NCBI RefSeq assembly: GCF_021601625.1
Contig: NZ_BQHR01000001.1
Span: 186,001 to 250,000, forward strand
Direction: 5' to 3'
Length of the DNA: 64,000 nucleotides
Source of the DNA: Pseudomonas paraglycinae
Lineage (GTDB): Bacteria > Pseudomonadota > Gammaproteobacteria > Pseudomonadales > Pseudomonadaceae
The notes beneath the pieces were generated by a model. It was not told the DNA's origin. It made no database searches and worked only from the letters and a program-made list of their open reading frames with translations. The translations under genes and the position numbers were made by a program. Shown in pieces: positions 54,093 to 62,355 of the stretch (position 1 is the stretch's first letter; every line of letters begins with the position of its first letter).

Positions 54093-54476
54093 ATGCCACT
54101 TCGATATCAGCCTAAGGAGGGCAGCGTTTTGATTTGCGATTTCAGGGGTTATGAAATCCCCGAGATGGTCAAAGTCAGACCTGTTGTTGTGATACGTAAA
54201 CATCGAACCAACAGCTTGTTGGTAACAGTAGTGCCGTTGAGTACCACCGCCCCTGATAGCTTGCTTGGGCACCATCTTGAACTTGCAAGTCACCTTCAGG
54301 GAGCCAGTCCGACCTGTTGGGCAAAGTGCGACATGATTGCCACGGTCAGCCTTTCGCGGCTTGATCGGATCAAAAGCCGGGATCGGCAAGGCAAACGCAT
54401 CTACCTGATCTCACATCTTGCAACAGACGAGTTTCACGCCATTAAAACTGCGGTCAGACGGGCGTTGGGACTGTGA
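54093..54476 (+). CDS. PemK/MazF-like toxin-family protein, orphan
   Basis: 127 residues from the ATG at 54093 (MPLRYQPKEGSVLICDF); two earlier in-frame starts (54045 ATG, 53994 TTG) add residues outside the fold. MazF-type order: first strand GSVLICDF, loop, KVRPVVVIR, VTVVPLSTTAPD, and SRLDRIKSRDRQGK before the final helix. These fit the family's RNA-cleaving toxins. No antitoxin gene is seen on either side. GC is low for the window (28/60 and 26/60 in two lines counted), which suggests acquisition. Activity unproven. Confidence 0.72.
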   Translation: MPLRYQPKEGSVLICDFRGYEIPEMVKVRPVVVIRKHRTNSLLVTVVPLSTTAPDSLLGHHLELASHLQGASPTCWAKCDMIATVSLSRLDRIKSRDRQGKRIYLISHLATDEFHAIKTAVRRALGL

Positions 54477-54647
54477 TGGCAACGGAAGTGGCGCATCGAA
54501 GCCAAATGCCAGCCGTTGCTCGATATGAGGTTTCAGGCAATACTGCCGGCGTTCCCGAAAGGGGCTTGTGAGACTCTGAGGATCCTGGGCAACCAGCCAT
54601 CGCAGAGCCAGACAGGTGACAGGCGATGACAAGCCAACCTGTTTGTG

Positions 54648-54671
54648 AAAGGGCGCCGAAAGGCGCCCTTT
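54648..54671 (-). terminator. Hairpin downstream of paralog B
   Basis: AAAGGGCGCC-GAAA-GGCGCCCTTT (plus-strand reading), a 10-bp perfect stem 15 bases past the stop of paralog B on its strand. The short run of T inside the stem makes it a fair terminator for the long minus-strand operon above. Confidence 0.65.
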
Positions 54672-54685
54672 GTCGTTTCCGGCCG

Positions 54686-55126
54686 TTATTGAACCGTCGC
54701 CAGATCGCCCTTCAACGCAACGCCCGCCATGATGGCGCCCGCGTGGCATTCGTAGGTTTTCGCATCCTTGCGCTCGTTGCTCTTGTAGAAGCTGACGATG
54801 TTGGTCACGGCGTTGGCGCCGGCGTTTTTTGCGGCCTGGTGCAGGCTGATGATCGCCGATTGCACGACCCACTCGCAGGCTTCCTGGTCGGTCTTGTTGA
54901 AGGCGTTGGTCTTCTTGTTGGTCACGGCGCCGGGGCTGACGACGGTGACTTTGCCGGCCGGGGCATTGCCCGCCAGATAGAACTTCACGCTGCCGTCGAT
55001 CTTGCCGGTGCGGGTCGCTTCGGCGACGGCCTTGTCGAACGGCAGGTAGACCGCCGTGTCACGGGCCTGGCTGACGGCCGGCAAGGCGCAGATGAGCAGG
55101 GTGGCAGCGAGTTTCTTGAAGTGCAT
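54686..55126 (-). CDS. Small secreted protein, paralog B, at the end of the aryl-polyene operon
   Basis: 146 residues. Signal peptide MHFKKLAATLLICALPAVSQ, mature part from about ARDTAVYLPFD. Same layout and cysteines as paralog A (CEWVVQSAIISLHQAA, GANAVTNIVSFY, YECHAGAIMAGVALKGDL). The ribosome site is also duplicated (GTCAAGGAGAC-NN-CCATG in both). It begins 20 bases after the ketosynthase stop and in the same direction, so it is likely the last cistron of that operon. Envelope role inferred; no known function. Confidence 0.85.
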   Translation of the reverse strand: MHFKKLAATLLICALPAVSQARDTAVYLPFDKAVAEATRTGKIDGSVKFYLAGNAPAGKVTVVSPGAVTNKKTNAFNKTDQEACEWVVQSAIISLHQAAKNAGANAVTNIVSFYKSNERKDAKTYECHAGAIMAGVALKGDLATVQ

Positions 55127-55146
55127 GGAGGTCTCCTTGACCTAGA

Positions 55147-56382
55147 TTAATTCGGTTGGGGCCAGCGACGGAAAATCAGCGAGGTGTTGACCCCGCCGAA
55201 AGCGAAATTGTTGTTCATCACGTATTCGTGGCTCATCTGGCGGAATTCGCCGCGCAGGTAGTCGAGCTTGCCGCAGTGCGGATCGACCTCGTCGAGGTTG
55301 AGCGTGTGCACGTACAGGTCGCGGTTGAGCATCTCGATGCTGAACCACGACTCCAGCGCCCCACAGGCGCCGAGGGTGTGGCCCAGGAAGCTCTTTTGCG
55401 AACTGATCGGCATGCGTTCACCGAACAGGGCACTGGTGGCCAGGGTTTCGGCGACATCGCCCTGTTCGGTGGCGGTGCCGTGGCCGTTGACGTAGCCGAT
55501 GACGTCCGGCGCAAGTCCTGCGTCTTCCAGCGCCAGTTCCATTGCCCGGCGCATGGTGACTTGCTCGGGGCGGGTGGTGTGCTGGCCGTCGGCGTTGCTG
55601 CCGAAACCGACGATCTCGGCGTGAATGTGCGCACCGCGTGCCAGGGCGTGTTCCAGCTCTTCAAGCACCAGCATGCCGCCGCCTTCACCGATCACCAGAC
55701 CGTCGCGGCCCTTGTCGTAGGGGCGTGGCGAGGTGTGCGGCGCATCGTTTTTCAGGCTGGTGGCGTACAGCGCGTCGAACACCATGGCTTCCGTCGGGCA
55801 CAGTTCTTCGGCGCCACCGGCGAGCATCAGCGGCAGGCGTCCGAACTTGATCGCCTCGTAGGCATAACCGATGCCCTGGCTGCCGCTGGTGCAGGCGCTG
55901 GAGGTCGGGATCAAACGGCCGGTGAGGCCGAAGAAGATGCTGATGTTCGCCGCCGTGGTGTGCGGCATCATGCGCACGTAGGAGTTGGCGTTGAGGCCCT
56001 CGGCCACCGAGTTGAGCAGCATGTTGCCGAACGCCTTGATCTCGTCGGTGCTGCCGGTGGACGAACCGCAGGCCACGCCCATGCGCCCGTCCTTGATCGA
56101 CTCGTCGCCGAGCAGGCCGGCATCGGCCAGCGCTTTTTCCGCCGCGCCGACGGCCAGCCGCGAAACACGGCCCATGCTGCGCAGCTGTTTGCGGGTCCAG
56201 TGCGCCGGCACCTGGAAATCATCGATAGGCCCGGCCAGGCGCGTGTTGAGCTCGCTGAAGCGATCCCACTCGTCCATCCGGCGGATGCCGCTGCGGTTGG
56301 CGGCGAAATTGCCGGCGATGGTGTCCCAGTCGCTGCCCAGCGAGGTAATGCCGGCCATGCCGGTGACGACAACGCGCTTCAT
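55147..56382 (-). CDS. Beta-ketoacyl-ACP synthase (FabF-like), aryl-polyene type
   Basis: 411 residues from the ATG at 56382. Complete thiolase fold with Cys in SSACTSGSQGIGYAY and the two His in VNGHGTATEQGD and KSFLGHTLGACG, so condensing activity is expected. In aryl-polyene clusters such enzymes extend the polyene chain. Its start shares a base with the ketoreductase stop (TGATG). A two-codon longer GTG start is possible. Confidence 0.9.
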   Translation of the reverse strand: MKRVVVTGMAGITSLGSDWDTIAGNFAANRSGIRRMDEWDRFSELNTRLAGPIDDFQVPAHWTRKQLRSMGRVSRLAVGAAEKALADAGLLGDESIKDGRMGVACGSSTGSTDEIKAFGNMLLNSVAEGLNANSYVRMMPHTTAANISIFFGLTGRLIPTSSACTSGSQGIGYAYEAIKFGRLPLMLAGGAEELCPTEAMVFDALYATSLKNDAPHTSPRPYDKGRDGLVIGEGGGMLVLEELEHALARGAHIHAEIVGFGSNADGQHTTRPEQVTMRRAMELALEDAGLAPDVIGYVNGHGTATEQGDVAETLATSALFGERMPISSQKSFLGHTLGACGALESWFSIEMLNRDLYVHTLNLDEVDPHCGKLDYLRGEFRQMSHEYVMNNNFAFGGVNTSLIFRRWPQPN

Positions 56383-57110
56383 CAGCACAAGCCTCCGTTG
56401 ACCGCCAGCACCTGGCGGGTGATGTACGACGCTTCCGCCGACATCAGGAAATTCACCGCACCGGCCACCTCTTCAGGCGTGCCCATGCGTTGTGCGGGGA
56501 TCATTTTCATCAGTTCTTCCACCGGCACGTTTTCATCCAGCATCGCCGTGTCGATCAGGCCCGGCGCTACGCAGTTGACCGTGATCTTGCGCTTGGCCAG
56601 TTCGATCGCCAAGGCTTTCGCGGCGCCGATCACGCCCGCTTTCGACGCGCTGTAATTGACCTGGCCACGGTTGCCGATCAGCCCCGAGACTGAGGTGATG
56701 CAAACGATGCGACCCGCGGCGCGGCGGCGGATCATCGGCATCATCACCGGGTGCAGGACGTTGTAGAAACCGTCGAGGTTGGTGCGCAGCACCACGTCCC
56801 AGTCGTCGTCGCTCAGGGCCGGAAAGGCGCCGTCGCGGGTCAGGCCGGCATTGAGCACCACGCCGTAGTAGGCGCCGTGGGCTTCAACGTCGGCTTCGAG
56901 GATGGCTTTGCAGGTTTCGCGATCCGCCACGTCGAATTGCAGGATGCGCGCGGTGCGCCCGAGCGCTTCGACTTCGGCTTTCACTGCTTGCGCTTCCGCT
57001 ACGCCGCTGCGGCAATGCAGGACGATATCGTGGCCGGCGCTGGCCAGGCGCAAGGCAATGGCGCGGCCGATGCCACGGCTGGAGCCGGTGACCAGTATTG
57101 ATTCAGTCAT
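56382..57110 (-). CDS. 3-Ketoacyl-ACP reductase (FabG-like), aryl-polyene type
   Basis: 242 residues, short-chain dehydrogenase. Nucleotide-binding GSSRGIGRAIA near the N-terminus, catalytic Ser/Tyr/Lys in SVSGLIGNRGQVNYSASKAG. Reduces the beta-keto intermediate with NADPH, working between the ketosynthases and the dehydratase. It overlaps the dehydratase by 8 bases. Confidence 0.92.
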   Translation of the reverse strand: MTESILVTGSSRGIGRAIALRLASAGHDIVLHCRSGVAEAQAVKAEVEALGRTARILQFDVADRETCKAILEADVEAHGAYYGVVLNAGLTRDGAFPALSDDDWDVVLRTNLDGFYNVLHPVMMPMIRRRAAGRIVCITSVSGLIGNRGQVNYSASKAGVIGAAKALAIELAKRKITVNCVAPGLIDTAMLDENVPVEELMKMIPAQRMGTPEEVAGAVNFLMSAEASYITRQVLAVNGGLC

Positions 57111-57567
57111 CGTTCGACTCCTTGGATTGCTCTAGATAGTCCGCTGCCTGGGGCGGGCGGAACACGTTCAGCCGGGCGCTGGCCTCGATGCCGGGCGCGT
57201 TGATATGGCATTCAAATACGCCCATGCCGTTGTCGTCTTCCAGCGAGCGCAGGCCATGGATGGTCAGTTCGCTGCCAACCGGAAAGGCTGCGACATTGCA
57301 TTCGAACTTGCGTGTGCCGAGCAGAAAGCCCAGCTCCACCGGGTTGCCTTTCTGCCGCGCATGGCAGCCGGCGAACGCGGCGACGCTTTGTGCCATCAAC
57401 TCGACGCCGACCCAGGCCGGCAGGCTGCCGTCGGGCAGGCTGAACAGGCCGCCGGGCCGGACGGTGAGGGTGGTGTGGATCTGTTCGTCGTCAAAGCTCA
57501 GGATCCGGTCGATCAGGATCATGTCGCCAGCGTGGGGCAGCAGTTCGGCGAGCGGCCAGTGGCTCAT
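57103..57567 (-). CDS. Hotdog-fold 3-hydroxyacyl-ACP dehydratase (ApeP-like)
   Basis: 154 residues. LLPHAGDMILIDRI carries the active His and GVELMAQSVAAFAGCHARQK the acidic partner helix of the hotdog fold. Dehydrates the hydroxyacyl intermediate to give the conjugated double bond. It overlaps the ketosynthase upstream (ATGA) and the reductase downstream. Confidence 0.88.
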   Translation of the reverse strand: MSHWPLAELLPHAGDMILIDRILSFDDEQIHTTLTVRPGGLFSLPDGSLPAWVGVELMAQSVAAFAGCHARQKGNPVELGFLLGTRKFECNVAAFPVGSELTIHGLRSLEDDNGMGVFECHINAPGIEASARLNVFRPPQAADYLEQSKESNDD

Positions 57568-58760
57568 GGGGCGTCTCCGATAATCAGGCTGACGTTATTG
57601 CCACCGAAGGCAAACGAGTTGCTCATCAGGTAGCGCGGTGCAATGGACGCCAGGCGCTCGCTTGCGGTCACCCACTTCAGCGCTGGCAATGCCGGGTCGG
57701 CCTGGCCGTCCCAGATGTGCGGCGGCAAGGCGTGGTCGGGGTTGTCGGCACTCAGGCTCAACCAGCAGAACGCCGCTTCCAGTGCGCCGGCGGCACCGAG
57801 GGTGTGGCCGGTCATCGGTTTGGTCGAGGAACACGGCACGCCTTCGGCAAACAGCGCGTCGACGGCCAGGCTTTCCATGGCGTCGTTGTGCTGGGTCGCG
57901 GTGCCGTGCAGGTTCAGGTAGCTGATGTCACCGGCCTGCAAGTGGGCTTGATCGAGGGCTTTTTGCATCGATTGCAGCGCGCCACGGCCGGTCGGCTCCG
58001 GTGCGGAAATGTGGTGCGCGTCGGAGCTGGCGCCCGCGCCGAGCAGGGCAATGCCCGGCCCTGCACCGCGCTCTTTGCTCATCACGAACAGCACCGCCGC
58101 TTCGCCGATGTTGATGCCGTTGCGGTTGGCGGAAAACGGATTGCAGCGCTCGTCCGAGACCGCTTCCAGCGCACTGAAACCGTTGAGGGTCAGTTTGCAC
58201 AGGCTGTCGACACCGCCGCACAGCACCGCGTCGCACAGGCCCAGATCGAGCAGGCGTCGGGCGCTCATCAGCGCGCGTGCGCTGGAAGTGCAGGCGGTGG
58301 AAATGACATAGGTCGGGCCGCTCAGTTGCAGCCAGTCGGCGAGGAAATTCGCCGGGGCGCCGAGTTCCTGTTGCCGGTAGTCGTAATCGGCCGGGAACTG
58401 CTGGTCGCGAATGTAGTGCGCGAGGCCACGGCTGGCCTCGTCGATGCCCGAAGTGCTGGTGCCGAGCACCACGCCGATGCGCTCGCGGCCGTAAGTCTGG
58501 ATCGCGTGCTCGATGTCATCGCGAATCTGCAACGCGGCTTCCAGCAACAGTTGATTGTTGCGGCTGCGCTGGTCGGCCAGCGCTTCGGGAATCGGCGCCA
58601 GATCGCCGTGCACGGCGGCCACCGGCAGCTCGCGCTCCGGCACCCAGCCGGACTCGCGGCGCATGCCCGAGCAGTCGCCGGCAAACAGGTTGCGTGCCAC
58701 GGCTTGCTTGTCGCGCCCCAGGGCGCAGATCACGCCGAGGGCATTGAGGTAGGCGGTCAT
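57564..58760 (-). CDS. Beta-ketoacyl-ACP synthase, second copy of the cluster
   Basis: 398 residues. Cys in STACTSSARALMSA, His in LNLHGTATQHND and KPMTGHTLGAAG are all present. More diverged from FabF than the first copy. Aryl-polyene clusters carry several ketosynthases with initiation and elongation roles; which this is cannot be fixed. It overlaps the lipoprotein gene by four bases. Confidence 0.9.
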   Translation of the reverse strand: MTAYLNALGVICALGRDKQAVARNLFAGDCSGMRRESGWVPERELPVAAVHGDLAPIPEALADQRSRNNQLLLEAALQIRDDIEHAIQTYGRERIGVVLGTSTSGIDEASRGLAHYIRDQQFPADYDYRQQELGAPANFLADWLQLSGPTYVISTACTSSARALMSARRLLDLGLCDAVLCGGVDSLCKLTLNGFSALEAVSDERCNPFSANRNGINIGEAAVLFVMSKERGAGPGIALLGAGASSDAHHISAPEPTGRGALQSMQKALDQAHLQAGDISYLNLHGTATQHNDAMESLAVDALFAEGVPCSSTKPMTGHTLGAAGALEAAFCWLSLSADNPDHALPPHIWDGQADPALPALKWVTASERLASIAPRYLMSNSFAFGGNNVSLIIGDAP

Positions 58761-59239
58761 GACGTCGGTTCACCGAGTGGCGTTACGCGATAGTGTGGGC
58801 CTTGTGGCAGGTTCAATTCGAAGCTCAAGGGTTGGGTGTAACGGATGTCCCAGCGCGCCGGCAGGGAACGTTGGCCGCCCTGTTGCTGCGCGTCGGGGTA
58901 GTTGCGCGACAGCTCGCCCGCAGGGGTCAGGGCGAACAGCAGCGCGGCGAACAACTCCCGGGCTTCCGGGTTGGGCGGCAGCAGGCCGTCGGCTTGCCAG
59001 TGCCCGTCGATCAACTGCTGACGCGCCTGGGGAATGCCCAGCGGATCCATCATCGACCAGCGGATGCCGGGCCCTTCGCGCTGGATCACCAGCAACCAGT
59101 CTTGCTGTTGCCCGGCCAGGTGGCGCTCGATATGCAGCTGCATCGGCAGCGGGAGGCTCGGGTTGCCGGCCGGCAGCGGCGCCTGACTGGCACAGGCACC
59201 GAGCAGCAAAGCGCAGGCGAGCAGCAGAACACGCAACAT
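58757..59239 (-). CDS. DUF3261 outer-membrane-type lipoprotein
   Basis: 160 residues from the ATG at 59239. Lipobox LGAC (MLRVLLLACALLLGAC), then a beta-rich domain. DUF3261 lipoproteins accompany aryl-polyene clusters and may help to place the product in the outer membrane; role inferred. The residue after the cysteine is Ala, compatible with outer-membrane sorting. One-base overlap with the methyltransferase stop. Confidence 0.82.
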   Translation of the reverse strand: MLRVLLLACALLLGACASQAPLPAGNPSLPLPMQLHIERHLAGQQQDWLLVIQREGPGIRWSMMDPLGIPQARQQLIDGHWQADGLLPPNPEARELFAALLFALTPAGELSRNYPDAQQQGGQRSLPARWDIRYTQPLSFELNLPQGPHYRVTPLGEPTS

Positions 59240-59964
59240 CAGACAGCCTCGTTCAAGGGTTTGCGGGCCACCACGTTGACCAGGGTTTCTTCCCGCTGGC
59301 CGAATGGTTTTGGTTTGTGCAATCCAAAACGTTCGAGCAGACCGAAATCCTTCGACCGGCTCCACCAGAGATACGGGTACGAAACGTTCTGTTCGCCGAA
59401 CTCGAAACCCTGCTGGCGAATCATCTCCAGGTACTGCGCCGCGCTCTTTTGCACGTGCATCGGATGACGGAACAGCCAGCGAATCACCCACGTATCAATG
59501 TAAGCCTCGGTGGACTCGGCGAACAGCAGATAACCGCCCGGCTTGAGCACCCGATAGAACTCGGCGAGAGCTTTTTCCTGCTCCACCAGATGATGGAAGG
59601 TCTGGTGACAGAACAGCAGGTCGACGCTTGAATCCGGGACATTCAAAGTCGCGCAGTCGCTGCCGATCAGCTCAACGTCGAAGCCCTGACGCGCGGCCTC
59701 GGCGGCGCTCAATTCCAGGCTGTGCGGATCGGCATCGACGCCGATCAGGCGCTGTGGCGCGAAGGTCTGGCGCAGGTGACCGAACGACTTGCCTTGGCCG
59801 CAACCGGCATCCAGCAGCACCGGACTGGCTGGCAACGATTCGCTGAACAGCCCGCGCAGATCGTTGATCGCCACGCGCAACACATGGTGCTGCCAGGTGT
59901 GGCTGCGCAGGAACCAGAAGCCGAAGCGGGTTTCCTCGACGTAGTTGTCGCTCAGGTAATTCAT
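59239..59964 (-). CDS. Class I SAM-dependent methyltransferase
   Basis: 241 residues. Motif I VLLDAGCGQGKSFGHL, acidic GVDADPHSLE, and DLLFCHQTFHHL. In aryl-polyene biosynthesis a methyltransferase modifies the aryl head group, which is the likely job here. Overlaps the flavoprotein by four bases (ATGA). Confidence 0.88.
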   Translation of the reverse strand: MNYLSDNYVEETRFGFWFLRSHTWQHHVLRVAINDLRGLFSESLPASPVLLDAGCGQGKSFGHLRQTFAPQRLIGVDADPHSLELSAAEAARQGFDVELIGSDCATLNVPDSSVDLLFCHQTFHHLVEQEKALAEFYRVLKPGGYLLFAESTEAYIDTWVIRWLFRHPMHVQKSAAQYLEMIRQQGFEFGEQNVSYPYLWWSRSKDFGLLERFGLHKPKPFGQREETLVNVVARKPLNEAV

Positions 59965-61208
59965 GTGTCGTCCCTTGCACAGAGTTCGGAGATCGTCTTC
60001 AGCCGACGGCGCGCTTCACTGACGAACGGGTTGCGTTCGTCCCAGGCGTAGCCGGCGAGGATCGAGCAGATCATGCGGCGGATTTCCGGCGAGCCTTGCT
60101 CGTGGAAAATCACGTCCTGGAAAGTGCCGGCGTACCAGCCTTCGACGTAGCAGCGGAAAGTGTCGACCCCGCGTTTCAGCGGCTCGGCAAACTCCCGTTG
60201 CCAGTCCACGGTTTCGCCCTGCAACTGGCGGTGCAGCACAGCGGCGGCCATGCTCGCCGAACGCATGGCAATGGTCACGCCCGAGGAGAACACCGGGTCG
60301 AGAAATTCGGCCGCGTTACCCAGCAGCGCAAAGCCCGGGCCGTGCAGGGTTTTGACGTTGGCCGCATAGCCGCCGAGAGTGCGCGCCGGGGTATCCCACA
60401 CGGCGTTGTTCAGCACTTTGGCCAGGCTCGGGGTTTCGGCGATGAAACCGCGCAGGCAGGCGTCGAGGTCGGTATCGCGACCCGCGAAATGTTCTGCGGC
60501 AGCCACCACGCCCACCGAGCAGCGACCGTTGCTGAACGGGATCGACCAGAACCAGATATCGCGGTGCTGCGGGTGGGTGGTGATGAGAATCTTCTCGCGG
60601 TCGAAGCCGGGATGATCAATGTGGTCTTCAACGTGAGTGAAGACGGCCTGTCGAACCGGGAAATTCGATGGTGCTTCCAGGTCGAGCAAACGCGACAACA
60701 CGCGGCCGTAACCGCTGGCATCGAGGACAAAGTCGGCTTCGACGCGGTACTCGCTGCCGTCTTCGCGGCGCACATTCAGCTGCGGTCTCGGACGTTCGAA
60801 ATCGACGCTGACAATCGCGTCGCCGTAGCGGATTTCCGCGCCCTGCAATGCCGCCTGATCGGCCAGCAATTTGTCGAAGTCGGCGCGTTGCACCTGCAGC
60901 GTCGTGGGCTTGCCGGCGGTGAAGGTGTCAGCAAAATCGAAGGCGCTGTAGCGCTCGCCCCAGGCGAATGCCGCGCCGTTCTTGCGCTGGAACCCGGCGG
61001 CATTCACCGCCTCGAGCATGCCGGCTTCTTCGACGAAATCCAGGCAATGGCAGAGCAGGCTTTCACCGATGGAGAACCTCGGGAAATGCTGGCGCTCGAT
61101 CACCAGCACGTCGTGCCCCTTGCGCTTGAGCAATGCGGCGGCGATGGCGCCAGAGGGGCCGGCGCCGATGATCACGACCTGACGGGATTCCATTTCAACG
61201 ATTGGCAC
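59961..61208 (-). CDS. FAD-dependent oxidoreductase, halogenase/geranylgeranyl-reductase type (GTG start)
   Basis: 415 residues from the GTG at 61208, chosen for AGGAG 8 bases in front; the ATG at 61193 (MESRQVVIIG) is the alternative. FAD motif VVIIGAGPSGAIAAALLKRK, IERQHFPRFSIGESL, and GNAAEFLDPVFSSGVTIAM. The fold is shared with tryptophan halogenases and reductases; the Lys and WxWxIP motif of true halogenases were not found (the segment reads WFWSIPF). Substrate is probably the polyene or its aryl head. Overlaps the antiporter gene. Confidence 0.85.
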   Translation of the reverse strand: MPIVEMESRQVVIIGAGPSGAIAAALLKRKGHDVLVIERQHFPRFSIGESLLCHCLDFVEEAGMLEAVNAAGFQRKNGAAFAWGERYSAFDFADTFTAGKPTTLQVQRADFDKLLADQAALQGAEIRYGDAIVSVDFERPRPQLNVRREDGSEYRVEADFVLDASGYGRVLSRLLDLEAPSNFPVRQAVFTHVEDHIDHPGFDREKILITTHPQHRDIWFWSIPFSNGRCSVGVVAAAEHFAGRDTDLDACLRGFIAETPSLAKVLNNAVWDTPARTLGGYAANVKTLHGPGFALLGNAAEFLDPVFSSGVTIAMRSASMAAAVLHRQLQGETVDWQREFAEPLKRGVDTFRCYVEGWYAGTFQDVIFHEQGSPEIRRMICSILAGYAWDERNPFVSEARRRLKTISELCARDDT

Positions 61209-62355
61209 GCGAGCTCCTGGGTACGGCAATAGGGTTCAGTGACGCCCGGTGCAAGCCGATGAAGGCCGGCAACAGCGTCGCGATCAGACCCATCAGCATC
61301 AGCGCAAAGTACAGCGCCGGACTGATGAGCTGTTGTTGCAACAGCAGGTTGAGAAAAACGATTTCGCTTAAGCCGCGAATGTTCAGCAGCACGCTTTCGC
61401 GCCAGCGGCTGGCGCCTGCGAACGACGCGCCGGCCCAGCCGAGACCGAGCCAGTTGCCCACGATTTTGCTGGCGATCGGCAACAGCAGCAGCGCCGCCCA
61501 TTGCACGGCGCCGAGGCTGGCGAGGGCGCTGTGCACGTCGATCTGGACGATGCCGAAAGTGAGGATCAGCGGAATCGCGACCCAGGTCTGCAAACGGTTC
61601 ATCCAGTGCGCCGGCAGCGGCAACACCAGTGGCACCTTGAGCGCGGCCATGCATAGCAGATAGCCGATGCCGAAAATCAGCGCGTTGAGTTTGTAGTGTT
61701 CGGCCAGCACCAGCAGCGCAAAAAAACCGAGGCTGTAGGTCAATGGCCGGCGGATCCCGAACACCCGCAGCAGCACCGGCACGCAGGCCATCCCCAGCGG
61801 CAGCAACAGACTGCTCAGGTGCAGGCTGCCCTGAGCGAGGCCGAACAGGGTCCAGCAGGTCAGGTCGATCAGGATCGCGGTCTGCACCAGACGTCGGGTG
61901 GCGGCGGGCGGGTAGTCGATGTGGCGCAGGTACAGGTACAACACCGGGATCGCGGTGATGGCGAACACCAAACCGATCGCCAACGAGTTGATCCACGGCT
62001 GCGTCGGCAACAGCCAGTACGCCGTCGCGAGGCCGCAGGTGAAGGGCACGGCGAAACTCGGCAGGGCGATCTTCACGCTCTGCCGGTCCAGGCGCAGGTC
62101 GATCACGTCGCTGAGGATGTGCCCCAGCAACAGGGCAAAGCTCAGGCTGTAGAGGTTTTTCAGCCAGCCCGGCGCGATCAGTTCGGCGCCGTTGAGTTGC
62201 CAGCCCGGTTCGATCCAGAAGTACATCAGCAGCGGCAGGCCGAAGCTGGCCAGCAGCAATTGACTGACGATCGGGATCAGCCCGAAATGCCGGCCGACCC
62301 GGGTGGCGACGAAAAACAGCGCCAGGGCCATCAGCCAGAAAATCACCACCATCAT
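61195..62355 (-). CDS. Cation:proton antiporter-like membrane protein
   Basis: 386 residues from the ATG at 62355. About eleven or twelve hydrophobic segments, CPA2/KefB-like pattern with charged residues in the helices (LGHILSDVIDLRLD, TAILIDLTCW, RGLSEIVFLNLLL). Function of an H+-coupled exchanger is inferred by family only. It lies between the MMPL exporter and the flavoprotein and is coupled to both (ATGA with the exporter, 14-base overlap with the flavoprotein), so it belongs to the same transcript. Confidence 0.78.
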   Translation of the reverse strand: MMVVIFWLMALALFFVATRVGRHFGLIPIVSQLLLASFGLPLLMYFWIEPGWQLNGAELIAPGWLKNLYSLSFALLLGHILSDVIDLRLDRQSVKIALPSFAVPFTCGLATAYWLLPTQPWINSLAIGLVFAITAIPVLYLYLRHIDYPPAATRRLVQTAILIDLTCWTLFGLAQGSLHLSSLLLPLGMACVPVLLRVFGIRRPLTYSLGFFALLVLAEHYKLNALIFGIGYLLCMAALKVPLVLPLPAHWMNRLQTWVAIPLILTFGIVQIDVHSALASLGAVQWAALLLLPIASKIVGNWLGLGWAGASFAGASRWRESVLLNIRGLSEIVFLNLLLQQQLISPALYFALMLMGLIATLLPAFIGLHRASLNPIAVPRSSRANR

